From assembly GCA_049724395.1 (NCBI GenBank), contig JAUGWO010000070.1:155988-219987 (forward strand): DNA of 64,000 nt, given 5' to 3'. Positions 37,801-48,297 of the stretch are shown here, in pieces (positions within the stretch are counted from its first letter, which is position 1; each line of letters starts with the position of its first letter). Both the position numbers and the translations under genes were made by a program. The notes below the pieces were generated by a model. It saw only the letters and a list, made by a program, of their open reading frames with translations. It was not told the origin of the DNA and made no database searches. This stretch comes from Spongospora subterranea f. sp. subterranea (Eukaryota; Endomyxa: Phytomyxea; Phytomyxea; Plasmodiophorida).

Positions 37801-38371
37801 TGATCAGCGCCCTCCTCTCCTCCAGCTCCCTCGCCTTCTCTTCCAGCACCGCTTCTCTCGCCTCCACCTGCTCGCATCGTTCATCCAGCAGCTGTCGCCT
37901 GTTTCCTTCAATCTCACCATCCCCATCATTGATCGCCTTAATTGCGGTCTCATATCGACATCGATCGCCGCTCTCAATGGATTGTAAATACATATTCCAT
38001 AAAGCGGCGATCATTTCCGAGGGTTGTGGATAATGTCTTACGAGCTGTGTCAATAGCTCATGAACTCCAAACGAATATATGAAAATGGCTTTGATCAGGC
38101 GATTGACCAGACGTTGATCAAGATGATATTCCTTCAATAATGTTGACCGGCTAATATCGATATAATCAAATGTGCTCAAAGACTGCTGATCATCGCCCAT
38201 TCTTTGAATCATCTCGTCAACCCATTCCTCGGCCAATAATATGTCGGCGCCCCTCGTTCCTTCAATCTCATCGATGATCTCACGGGCTCGCCCGATTGGG
38301 TTCTTGCCAGGCCCAGGCCGATGTGTTTGTTCATACAATGATTCAGGTGAATCGTCATTCATTCCCAACAC
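34854..38371 (-). CDS. Long coiled-coil protein, unknown
   Basis: At least six minus-strand open segments follow one another from ATG 38371 (MLGMNDDSPESLYEQ) to the stop at 34854. The first 130 residues form a folded N-terminal region (LDQRLVNRLIKAIFIYSFGV), after which almost everything is heptad-rich coiled coil (EERRALIKAGNHMECDVEE, ESRLALEYEQVVKRYNELEQ, QRQLELDLMAEEEWRRFRD). Joins include an intron of about 59 nt near 37610-37555 and a 27-nt GT-AG intron near 37270-37244, phase 0. The C-terminus is low-complexity, rich in Pro, Ser and Arg (PPSNHPPIMAPQSS, RRRLRQSSIIRDL). A cytoskeletal, basal-body or axonemal role is plausible given the ciliary genes nearby, but no family motif identifies it. 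It may be more than one gene. Confidence 0.6.
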
Positions 38372-39336
38372 AATAATCGGTCTGAAGTAATTATTGTCTC
38401 AATCCGCCTACCCCATGATCCATATCTAATCCAGCACACCGTTCGTTGATACACCATAACTATAGGCGGGTGAGAGATAACCACGAATATGGACTGGGGA
38501 CGATAATCAGACCGATATACAAATAATTACGACATCGTCTCCTCGAGAACCAATTGCGATAACTTTCATCTCTGAAAAACAATGATAATGCATCTGTTAA
38601 CTGATGGAAGTTTCAGCAAATCCAATGCGCGTTAGCGACACCAATGCAGGGCCGAAGTACACATCAAATTTAGGAGAAGATGGATGGGAAGAGTAAATAA
38701 AATTAGTCACGCGCGCCTTTATTAATTTATCGTGTTCACCCAAAATTCAGCTCGAACTGTTCAGGAAATTGAGTTGGGGTCGTGGGAACCAGTGTGGGGT
38801 TTAGATCGACCACATTAAACTGTTATCGCTCCGTATTAAACAACGAGAACGGGGTCAACATCGACCATGATCATTTCTGAGATGGAAACATTTGTACCGA
38901 TAGCTCATACAAAGCCGCGCCCGAACACAATAGGGTTGGTCAAACTGGAGCGGTTTCGGAATGATTGCACAAAACTGACGGTCAACAACTACTGTGTTGG
39001 GGAACCGGTCGAGGTGGCGTCAGATCAAAAATATTTGACCCATTGTCATCATCGCTCATATCTCATCAATTGCTCATACCGCACACACAAACGCTATCGA
39101 ACCCCCCTTCGCCTCCTCTCATCCTGTGTTCCACAGCGTCGATAGGTTGAGGAATCGCCCCCTTCGGTGTGTGTCCAACCGATCAAATGGGGTCTTCTAA
39201 GTCAGTCGGGCGGTCGGGTGTTTTGTTCTTTGGGAAAGGCGGGGCGGGGAGAGTGGGGATCGACCTGACCGTACTGACCCCGATTAGGGGACTGTGGCGA
39301 TAATCCCATATCGGGCCATTGTTTGTGGCGACCTCG
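38372..39336 (+). other. Gap with one possible small ORF
   Basis: This lies between divergent genes. The plus strand has an ORF at 38867-39145 starting MIISEMETFVPIAHTKPRP and continuing LERFRNDCTKLTVNNYCVGE. Its first 60 codons look coding and the last 30 do not. No family is recognised. The rest of the gap shows nothing supportable. Confidence 0.3.
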
Positions 39337-40207
39337 ATGCCATCTCTATTCCAGAAGAACCGGGCAACGGCGGCCGAGATCCTCGAGATCCAGCTCACCT
39401 CCAACCCGTATCACCCGTTCCGTTATGATGAATACAATGGCGGTAAGATCAGGGATCTTCTGCCCCAGCACGATCCATGATCGCCGACTCCGTTCGCCTC
39501 CATCATCCCCATCGTATATCGAGGGGAGGGGAGGTCGGCGGTGGAATCCGTTCCCCATTCGCTCACATATTCCTCTCAGTATTGACCTATCGAACCCGTT
39601 TCCTGCGGTTCTGGGTCGGGTTGGTCGGCCTGATCGTGGGTCTGATCATGGCGTTGATCATGATCGTAATCCATCAATGGCACACTGTACGTTCTCCGAA
39701 TCCCTCCCCGCCTTCCCCCTCGCCGGATTCCTGACCGTGCTCTCCCCCATCTCCAGAGTAATTTCCTGTACAGCGTCCTGGCCGTGATCCTATCGATGTT
39801 CATCTGTTTGACCTATCGCCACCATTGTGTCTATATAATCGACCACAAACAGCAGATCTACCAGTTCCTCTACGGGAATCAGCTCGTTCACCAATCGAAA
39901 CTGCACAATATCTGTATCCGATTGCGGAAGCGGATCGTGACCGGTCGCCCGTATTTCTTCCTGATCCTTTATGGACTGCACATGGACCGCCAGATCCTAA
40001 CGGGGACCACCGTTCGCCGGATCGAGATGCGGAAACTCGGTCAGCGACTGGCCGACAATATCAACATCAATTACTTCGATGATGCGAATATATCTCAACA
40101 CCGTAATCCGCCCCCTCCCCCTTGTTGTCAAGATTCCCATTTTCTGATCATCGCCACGAATTATGTTTTGTGTTTATGTAGATCGCGTGATTCATTATCG
40201 TGATTGA
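39337..40207 (+). CDS. TMEM249-like CatSper-associated membrane protein
   Basis: Four exons join in phase to give 194 residues: 39337-39442, 39580-39686, 39757-40102 and 40182-40207. The N-terminal TSNPYHPFRYDEYNG precedes two membrane helices (FWVGLVGLIVGLIMALIMI and FLYSVLAVILSMFICLTY). The soluble C-terminal part reads YIIDHKQQIYQFLYGNQLV, RPYFFLILYGLHMDRQIL and LGQRLADNININYFDD, ending HHRVIHYRD. From memory this follows TMEM249, a small subunit of the flagellar CatSper calcium channel, including the NINYFD and terminal His-Arg segments. In a flagellated protist it would sit in the flagellar membrane. The family call rests on recalled motifs rather than an alignment. Exon 2 is flanked by introns of 137 and 70 nt. 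Confidence 0.66.
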
Positions 40208-40241
40208 TCCGGATCGTGGGGCGTCGCCCCGCCCTTCCCCC

Positions 40242-42498
40242 TTAGTCGCGTATCAGGTTGGGAAGACGACGAAGCAGATATCGTTGGTGTTGTTGCGGTG
40301 GCGGTGGCGGTGGGGCCATGCCCTGGTCCGGCTGCGGGTGCGCCGGCGTCAGCGGGTTCCGACAATCGGGCACTCGGCACTCCTGTTCGGAATGGCGACG
40401 ACACGCTCCACACGACGTACACCAATGCTGATCGTTCCTGAGCTCGCTCGTGCAGATCGTACAGGCCCAGGCGTCCTGGCCATCGTCGGCCTGGTTCAGC
40501 AGCTCGATGTCGTCGCCGTCGGCGCAGCGCCTGAGCAGTTCGCACGAGAAATGGTGAACGGCAGCCGCCAATCGGATCATCTCCTGAACGCGATCGTGAC
40601 CGCCGTCGTCGCCCGATTCCTGGTCGTCGTTCGCGTCCGAGCTGACGATCGCTGCCTGCAGCTTCTCGGCCAGGCTCTCCAGGACGCCCTGCTGGTGCTC
40701 CAGCAGCCGTTTGGTCAGGTCGGATCGCATGTAGTATGACAGGCAGAACGTCCATCCGAGGTGGCGTCGGACGCCGATCAGCTGTTCCACGATCGATAAC
40801 ACCTTATCCAGATCGTGAACAGCCCAACGATCAACGTATCGCCCGATCGGCGTTCCCCGTTCTAGTCGCTGATACAGTTTGGTCATCTCGGTCTCGGCCT
40901 GGCGTTGGTGGATGTGCCGATTGTAATAAAACGTGTACTTCTGCATGTGATGGGTGGCGTTGGCCGCCGCCACCGCAGCATCGTCGTCCAGCACCTTCCC
41001 GGGATTCGCCTCGAACACATTGCACCGATAGAACCCGTATTTCTCCACATCGTGTTCCGACCACGCTTCTTTACTGATTCGCGGCAAGAAACACATCACG
41101 ATCAGCGAACTGGGGCTGGCAATGGCGCCACGATTATCATACCAGAGCCAGCAGAAATGGAACGAGCAGTTCGAACAGACCATGTGATTACAGGCGCGAT
41201 TCTTCTCGATTCGAATCTGAACGACGGGATGAGATCGGGACGGCGATGACGGGGATGGCCAGATCACCTTGCATTTAGGGCATTGTTTGGTTCGCGACGT
41301 GATCCATAGATCGGTCTCGGAATCGCTACTGGTCCGATCGAGCCACTTCCTGACCAGATCGCATGGCGCCGGGCGATGATCGTCCAGACCGCAACCTGAG
41401 ATCGTCCACGACGCAAAACGTTGGGCGACGAAGGGGCGCGCGAATTCCACGAGTGAGCGTTTTACCGAAACAATAGACGGATCGGCAGGAACAGGTGATG
41501 ACCTGTTTGGGGTTGGAGCACTCGGCGATAGTGACGCACGACGGGCGATTACACCATCGCAGGGTTCTGGAACCTGAACACACCAGACAGATTCAACACA
41601 GCAGCCGCGCCCAAAAACGCTCATCCGAATTACAATCGATAAACCCGTCGATCATCCATTGTTTGTATTTGAGGGCCGACGCGGCGTCCAGGAATCGGAA
41701 GAAGATCGACGACGGGACCTGATGACGAACACACAACGATCGATTAGCGGTCGTTGCGAGGGATTGTATCGCCATCTCGCCGGGTGCGGATGGCGACAAC
41801 AACGTCATTGGCACCTGCAGATGGCATTTGACGAGTCTCCCGTCGTTGGGGATATCGGCACCGGGACATTGGGTGTAGACCGAGAATCGCCCACGAGACA
41901 TGGCCGATCGGACCAGGGCGCGCCAACACCCATGGCAGAACAGATGGCCGCACGACAGGGCGATACAGTCGCCGCGATCGTGTTCGCCACAGAATGCGCT
42001 CCCGCACGAGACCAACGCCGTCGACGGGCTGCGATCGCGACGATCGTGGATCAACGGGACGCGATCGTGCAGGAACGCGTCCTGTAAAGCCGACGATCGC
42101 CAGCGGTATTCCCCTAGGAGACTCTCGGCCAGATCGGCGTCGATGGCGAGCGCGTCGGCGATGCGCGCGATGGCGTCGCGGCGACGGTGCTCGATCTGGG
42201 TCGTGGACAGGAGGCGATACGATTGGACGGTGATGAAATCGATATTGGGCCCTGGATAGTATTGTGGATATCCATGATGGAGTTCATCGCTTTTCCCCCA
42301 TTCCTCGCCGTCGTTATCGATCGGGTCCGGGTCGATATCGCCATACACCTCCATTGGCCGATATCCTGTTTTTGTGAACAACCCAATCATGATCGCGTGC
42401 CATTCGTCAATATTTGGATGACGAAAAATTCGCCAAGATGGGATTGGGTTGGAATATCCTATGGGGGAGGGGGATCTAGGAAAAACGCCAAATGCCAT
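40242..42498 (-). CDS. Ariadne-type RBR E3 ubiquitin ligase
   Basis: The start is taken as ATG 42498. RING1 lies in exon 1 (GDCIALSCGHLFCHGCW with flanking Cys). An intron near 41605-41575 leads to the IBR domain (LRWCNRPSCVTIAECSNPKQ then CSCRSVYCFG), and another near 41470-41400 leads to RING2 (TKQCPKCKVIW, then ACNHMVCSNCSFHFCWLW). The Cys before Asn-His in RING2 is the catalytic Cys that accepts ubiquitin from E2 in HHARI-like enzymes, and it is present. An Ariadne helical domain follows (MQKYTFYYNRHIHQRQAET through RLLEHQQGVLESLAEKL). The C-terminus adds a zinc-ribbon-like finger (WACTICTSELRNDQHWCTSC) resembling RanBP2-type fingers. It should act in neddylated cullin-RING ubiquitylation, by analogy with the family. 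The stop is at 40242. Confidence 0.88.
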
Positions 42499-43377
42499 CG
42501 TGAGTTCCTATTGTGAAACGGGCCATGGGCTACGTGTGGCCAGATCTATCGCCATCCCGTTCTGGTCGAACCTTGTGTCGGAAGATTCATCATATCCGTT
42601 AGATATGAAGACGATCGGAGGAGCGGGTGGACGTGGATGAAAGCGCAGGAGGATGAACAACTGGGATCATGAACAGGATAGGGAGTCGCCCGTCAGTTTA
42701 TCAAAACAAAGGGAGACGACCAAAACGAGCGACGCCCGGAATAAACTCACCAGGAACCAACGATCGATCATGATAAACCCATAAACAACAGATCGAAAAC
42801 AACCGATCAACACTATCACAATTAGCTGATTATGACCGTTTTGAGGTTTCGCAAAAAATCAACGCGATTTGAACCCCGTTGGTTTTATTTCTGAGCGGAC
42901 AGGCACTGACACGACAGGACGTTGGGCAGGCGCGCCGAACCCCCGGCGAGATCGGCTCACCATTGCCAGGAACAAAGTGTGACCGGAGGGGCCCGTTCAC
43001 CCAACAATCGCTAACATACACAACCCGACGAACATTGATATCGGCATGGGCCCAGCACGATCGACGATAACCCCTGTCGCTCAACACGAATTCCGACGAC
43101 CCAAAAACCCACGTTTAGCCGAAATGTATCAGACGCCCGATGGCGATACGACGATTGGCCATCTCCTCCCACCGCCGCACCTTCACATCACTAATGTGCG
43201 CCACTCATAAACCAGTCACATGTATGTACAGTCCCCGTCAGCCCTCTACACATAAGTGCGAACTGCAGTGTCCGGTGAAGGTGTTCCGATATCGCTCATT
43301 GTGGACTGGGTTTCAAATCGCTATCCGATAAGGCGAGACGCCAGGGCGTTCGCCGTCGGCCCACGGGACGCTCGCCA
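42499..43377. other. Intergenic, nothing recognised
   Basis: This 879-bp gap lies between the divergent RBR and F-box/hydroxylase genes. A minus-strand frame near 42770-42660 could encode a short hydrophobic peptide (IDRWFLVSLFRASLVLVV), which I regard as weak. No repeats or RNA genes are seen. Confidence 0.4.
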
Positions 43378-44232
43378 ATGACCGGACGAGCCCCGATGCG
43401 GCTATCAGACTTGCCACCGGAGGTGAAGCTGAATATTTTGCGGCGATTGGATGGCGACAACGTCGATGGTGGGAATGGGTTAGATAGGATGTGCGGGTCG
43501 TCATCTCAGCTCTCATCCCATGTCCTATACTCTCCCACCGCAACGCTCTCCCATATTGCCACCCTGCCCAACTCGTCAACCCTGCCCGTTTCCGTCTTGG
43601 AAACCTTGTTTGCCGACGGCCTGGCTGTGCACGATAGTTTTCTTCCCACCAGTCTCTATCAAGAATGTTCCACCGCATTGGAATCCGCCCAAATAGACAT
43701 GGCAATTGGAAAATTGAATCAGATCAACGGCGAATCGTGGTCTGCAGACTCCATTCGAGGAGATGTTATCAGGTCGGGCCCTTTTGTTTCCCAAAATCCA
43801 CCCGCATTTAAATCATGTCATTGCTTCAGGTTCATCAAATCGCAGGATTCATCAATTCCCGATTGTATTCATCGCGTTCGAGAGTGCCTTGAAGACGTCG
43901 CTAAACAGATAGGATTTGGCGCCGGGCTGGATTTGGGACCGATCGAAATTCAGCTGGCCCATTACGCCGGCAATGGGACTGGGTATAAGCCGCACGTTGA
44001 TTCTACAGAAACCGTCGCCCCCAATCGGACTGTCACTGCCGTATTATATCTCAATCAGGACATGTGGACGCCATCCGATGGAGGCTGTCTTCGTGCTCAT
44101 CTTATTTCTGGGCATCGCGATATCCGACCAGTCGGTAATCGCCTAGTCCTGTTCATGTCCAAATGGCTTCTTCATGAGGTTCTTCCTGTTTTCTCCAGTC
44201 GGTTTGCCATGTCAGCGTTCATCCATTGCTGA
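43378..44232 (+). CDS. F-box / prolyl-4-hydroxylase (2OG-Fe(II) dioxygenase) fusion
   Basis: This intronless ORF has 284 residues. Residues 8-25 read RLSDLPPEVKLNILRRLD, the first half of an F-box, which docks onto Skp1. Residues 75-284 form a 2-oxoglutarate, Fe(II)-dependent prolyl hydroxylase of the EGLN/PHD and PhyA kind. Seen are AHYAGNGTGYKPHVDS (iron ligands H206 and D208), RTVTAVLYLNQDMW, GGCLRAH, NRLVLFMSKWLLHEVLP (iron ligand H266) and SRFAMSAFI (R275, 2OG binding). All cofactor residues are present, so it should be active. In Dictyostelium and Toxoplasma the related enzyme PhyA hydroxylates Skp1 in response to oxygen. A fused F-box would bring the enzyme to that substrate or to SCF clients. 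The F-box call is less sure than the hydroxylase because its second half is divergent. Confidence 0.82.
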   Translation: MTGRAPMRLSDLPPEVKLNILRRLDGDNVDGGNGLDRMCGSSSQLSSHVLYSPTATLSHIATLPNSSTLPVSVLETLFADGLAVHDSFLPTSLYQECSTALESAQIDMAIGKLNQINGESWSADSIRGDVIRSGPFVSQNPPAFKSCHCFRFIKSQDSSIPDCIHRVRECLEDVAKQIGFGAGLDLGPIEIQLAHYAGNGTGYKPHVDSTETVAPNRTVTAVLYLNQDMWTPSDGGCLRAHLISGHRDIRPVGNRLVLFMSKWLLHEVLPVFSSRFAMSAFIHC

Positions 44233-44496
44233 GCAATCCTCATATCAAATCAAGTGTCGGCGATGACGTGTCTCTCCTATCTCACATTCGCACCCCTGTT
44301 CTTAGCCTGTAAATCAGTTTATGAACGTGTTATTGGGGCATTTTGGTCGAAAACCGTCAATAATGTGACTTGGACCCTTTCGATCATATTCCGCTCGGTG
44401 ATTTTTCAAACTCCGTTTGCCAACAATATATCATGACGCGATCGATTTGCGGATGGACAGTCCCATCCGATAAATCCGACTCTAATTGCCTGATTC

Positions 44497-46289
44497 ATGA
44501 CTGGGGCGTTTGAAATCGCGCTGTCAGCTTTTCGATTCAGCCATCTGAATCATGATCGCTTCAAATTTCCAACGACTGCGCCTCTCAATGCTTTCTTCCC
44601 GGCAATCAGGTCCCTTCAACTTTCGGCGGATTCGCGTTTGTGAACATGTGAACCACGTCAACCTTCTCCGATCTGAAGAGCGAACTGGGCGGTGATAAGA
44701 TCGAAGAAAATCACCCACTTCTTTCAACAAAGTGAACATAATCAGAGGAGGATGTGATTGATTATCTTCATGCTCAACGAAGGGGAATTTACAGCACCAA
44801 ATCTGACAATGGTTTGGTTTATGAGACCCGTTTGAGTTTAGACTGGAGATTTATTCAACTTTAAGCAATGTGGATAAGTGATTCAACCTGTAAGTAAATG
44901 GATAAGTGCAAATCCCTGATCTATGCCATTTACATTGATTAGGTAATGTGGATACTGGCCGAATCGAATATTTCGGAGCGGAAGAGTGGTGGAAATTAGC
45001 GGTCACGATCTTCGCCCCAATCCTACAGTTCCTATATTGCCCTAGATTGACGATATTCCTCATTGCTCAGCCTGTTCAACGGTTTCCATTGATAACTCGT
45101 ACCGATGTGATTTTTACGATCATCTTGAGCCCAGGGAGGTCCCGAACAATTGTCCATCATTGTTGCTAGGTGTGGATTGCAAATTTAATCGCATTGCTTG
45201 ACCATTATGCCAATCATGGACTATTGACTGTTTACCCCATGTCATTTATCTGGACGGATTGGCTGTTCATGACGTCTGTCCACAGGAACTTGTTAGAGGA
45301 AACGTCCCTATCAGATTTGACTCAGATGGTAAATTAACGTCAGACGCCCCCGGTCCGGTCGATTCCCAATCAAACGTACCGGATTATTTGTCCATTGACC
45401 GACGCTCACACGATGGTCTTGAAGATGACGCTTTGTCGAGTCGGGATTAACGCCATCTGGGCCTCGTGTGGTGACCAACTGATCTCTGATATCCAGCTGC
45501 TGTACTTGGCGCCATCTCCCAGTTCAGGGACAGCACTGTCAAACCGACATCATTGCCGTGGCCAGTCGGTGCCCTTGTTGTTTTCTCGCTCAATTTGTCG
45601 TCCGTTGTTCTTTACGATTTTGTTGACGCTCATGAACGAACGTCTTTGCCGAAGTCCCCCCACCATCGGTTGTTCGTTTGGTGAATTATCGGCGTATAAT
45701 CGTTCTCATTTCGGGTCGCTCTTAACACAGAGGAGCTCTGCGCCTGATAAATACCAACACCGTTGATTCAACACTGTTTGGAATCGGATTTGAACGACGC
45801 CAAAAATGAATTGGCAACAAAGACGGACAAAATCAGTCAAATAGAATTACCTACCGCTATCGCTATCATCCGTTGCCAGACAAACAACGTGCAATCCTTT
45901 GGCAAATCACATCGTCAATAAAATTACCGGTAAATATGAATCGTGTTTTCTTGATCTGATGGTACCTGATAAAAACATTCCAGTTTTAAACACATTCGAG
46001 TGTTAAACTTGACTTCAAAGCTACTGGAAAATCAGTAATTGATCTCACTGGAAATGTTCGTCCCATAATCGATGCGGTCAACGAGCTGGTCGCATTTCCT
46101 CATGATTTTGCCATGCAGATGAGTGGCTCAATAGGTGGTATGAGAATATCCCAAGTCCTGATCTACCCACCCAATCTGATTATCAAACGCCGATTCCCGT
46201 TCAACGCGTTATCGTCCCGATGGTCTCTGGATTGGAAGCAGGAAGGAGGCCAACGTGCCGACAGGTTGTCTGTCGACTATCTCCAATAA
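44497..46289 (+). CDS. Possible multi-exon gene, unknown
   Basis: No long ORF exists, yet several plus-strand stretches look coding: MTGAFEIALSAFRFSHLNHD (44497), VIDYLHAQRRGIYSTKSDN (44760s), GRIEYFGAEEWWKLAVTIF (44950s), IYLDGLAVHDVCPQELVRGN (45250s), LNDAKNELATKTDKISQIE (45790s) and NKITGKYESCFLDLMVPDKN (45910s). The last is an open run of about 95 codons, 46005-46289, including TGKSVIDLTGNVRPIIDAV and MQMSGSIGGMRISQVLIYP. They may be exons of one gene separated by short introns, or relics of a decaying gene. No domain is recognised. The end overlaps a minus-strand ORF by about 80 bases. Confidence 0.3.
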
Positions 46290-47031
46290 CCCATTTCCCG
46301 ATACCGATCGCATTTCAGTTTCCGTCTCCAGATTCATCTCATCAATGATGTATTGGAGATGGTCTCCCCCTTCCTCGTCATTGTTTTTTACATACTCAAC
46401 TCGCTCCCCCCATTTCAGGCTCTGTTCTAGGAACTCCTTCAAGATTTCCTCCGATTCTTGGCCATCAATATTATCAATCAGTTCGTCAACGATATTTGAT
46501 TTCTCCTGTCCTGATTTGTCAGCGAACTCGCCTTCATCAACGCCTTCTGTTTTTCTTCCCGATTTCATGTAAATTTGTTCGTCATCATATCCCTGATTTT
46601 TCGTCATCGCCCCGGTTTCCAACCCATGTCTCTCAAGTCCTGCTCCGAATTGGTCCTCAACTGTGTTCAACGAGGTGCCGAGGTCCTCGTCCGTTGGGCT
46701 ATGATTGCTGAACGCCCTGACCCGATTGTGTACCTGACTGAGGGCACATGACATCTCAATGGCGCTAGCCATGATATCCCTACATTGGGGCATATATGGC
46801 GACGGGTGTATTCTGGCGACAATTGCTGGGCCATGAACGCCACCTGACAGGAATATATCTCATCCGAATACACAATCCCAATGAAATAATCGAACGGGAA
46901 TGGGGGATATCGCTCACCGCGCGAAATCCGAAACCCGAGATTTGGTTGTGAACACAGGTTTCGGTCGTTTTAGGGACAAGTGCGGTATAACCAATGACCA
47001 TTGCACCATATAATATTGTGGGAAATTTCAT
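46209..47031 (-). CDS. Putative secreted acidic protein, spliced
   Basis: The upstream segment begins at ATG 47031 with a signal-peptide-like start (MKFPTILYGAMVIGYTALV) and continues TTETCVHNQISGFGFRA. The frame then changes. One stretch reads IYSCQVAFMAQQLSPEYTR, and an ORF from ATG 46793 (MPQCRDIMASAIEMSCALS) runs to 46209. This second part is very acidic (KSNIVDELIDNIDGQESEE, NDEEGGDHLQYIIDEMN) and could form helices. The joins between 46920 and 46790 are not resolved, so it may be two genes. No family is recognised. Confidence 0.42.
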
Positions 47032-47099
47032 TTTGGGCGGGGGGTTTTGATAACTATCGATCATATTGAATATGTTGTCCCAATAATCGATGATAAACC

Positions 47100-47420
47100 C
47101 GGCTCTTCCCGTTGTCTCGCTCTGTACCTGCTGTGTTTTTCTCGCTCTTGAGGTCATAGACAAACAACAACATGATGATTGATATGGCGCTAACAGGGTT
47201 GGATCGCTGTGTGTGCACCAGAATAACAACCAGGTCAACGTCTGGCTAGTTTTCCAATTATTTGGAAATATTTACCATAGTCAGTTCTGCAAAAAAAATC
47301 GGAATTGACGTCAAACTGGATTGTGGGACATGCTGAGCGGTATCTGGCGGATACGCCATCGATGGTTTATCTCGTTCTTGTGAATGATGAAGGTCACTTG
47401 GTTCCCGAGACCTTGCCATG
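47100..47420 (-). repeat. Flank-only copy of the BTB-gene duplication unit
   Basis: This stretch resembles 58440-58640 and 47890-48100, the sequence downstream of two BTB genes. It shares the segment ending gtgcaccagaataacaa and the one around gacgtcaaactggattgtgg. No BTB coding sequence is attached. A second shared piece, about 47530-47730, resembles 56930-57125 (both contain gggaagtggttgagg). Both pieces look like partial duplicates. Confidence 0.6.
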
Positions 47421-47893
47421 CTGGCCATGAGCGAGTTCGGTTCCTTCCCCCAGTGGTCGGAGTCGGTTCAATTGTTTGGTTCGCGCCCTGTTGCTGGTGC
47501 AGGCCGTTTCGTCCGCCAATCCTGGTCGGGGAATTCTTTTGTTCGATCGGCTGATATCAGGTTTCGGCTTCGAGCGGGTTCGCATCGACGCACGACCAAT
47601 ACAGGAAATGCCCATCGTGAATGTTAGCTGAGAATTGCATCGCCATTTTCGGGAACTTTCGAGATTGTTAATCGGGAAGTGGTTGAGGATGTGACTGTGA
47701 TTTGCCAAAAACGGGAGGTACATCATCTTCTGGTTCTAATTTCACATCATCCTACAGTATTCAATGAAACGTCGCCAGTTTCGACTTTTCGTTCCGGGTT
47801 GCTCTTCCCATTGTTTCTCTATGCCCGGCGTTGCTCTTGAGGGTGAAGGCCACAACGTCATGATGACTGATACGACGTCAAACATTGTCATGA

Positions 47894-48145
47894 TCACATT
47901 GCTGTGTGTGCACCAGAAGAACAATCCGGCCAACGTCTGGGTAATTTTCTCAAACTATCTGGAATCCGAGCCTTAATCGCGCTGTAAAAGTCGAAGATGT
48001 CGTCAGACAGGATTATGGGGAAAGCTGAGCGGTGTCTGACGTATAGTCGATTTATTTCGTGTTTTTTTCGAGACGAAAAGGTCCATTGCTCCCGACCAAT
48101 GCGCTCGAACGATACCGTCAATGTGGTTAATCTATTCGTCACCAC
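47894..48145 (-). CDS. Small conserved ORF downstream of BTB copy 1
   Basis: This minus-strand ORF carries RIGREQWTFSSRKKHEINRL and YVRHRSAFPIILSDDIFDFY. The equivalent ORF beside BTB copy 2 (58495-58713) reads DIDRIYVRYRSTIPIIQFD then DFYSTIMVNIPKHLK. Differences are mostly conservative (Ile/Leu, His/Tyr, Lys/Arg), which suggests selection on protein. It could be a separate small gene or a 3' exon of the BTB gene. No domain is recognised. Confidence 0.45.
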   Translation of the reverse strand: MVTNRLTTLTVSFERIGREQWTFSSRKKHEINRLYVRHRSAFPIILSDDIFDFYSAIKARIPDSLRKLPRRWPDCSSGAHTAM

Positions 48146-48297
48146 GATAGCGCCTTATTCCAGACGACTGCATGTGGTTCTTCCCTCAATCGGTTGAGAA
48201 CATAAAAGCTTCAATTCGGCGAATGTTGTCGACCAATTCCTGATGGAACGAACAATGATTTATTTGGCAACCGGTGTGTCAAGCGAAAGCGACATGA

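Noticed and set aside
40200-40739. 179-residue plus-strand ORF
   Set aside because: It is antisense to the RBR ligase, in GC-rich sequence that leaves many frames open.
41659-42259. Overlapping plus-strand ORFs of 119-142 residues
   Set aside because: They are antisense shadows of the RING1 exon, Arg-rich with no domain.
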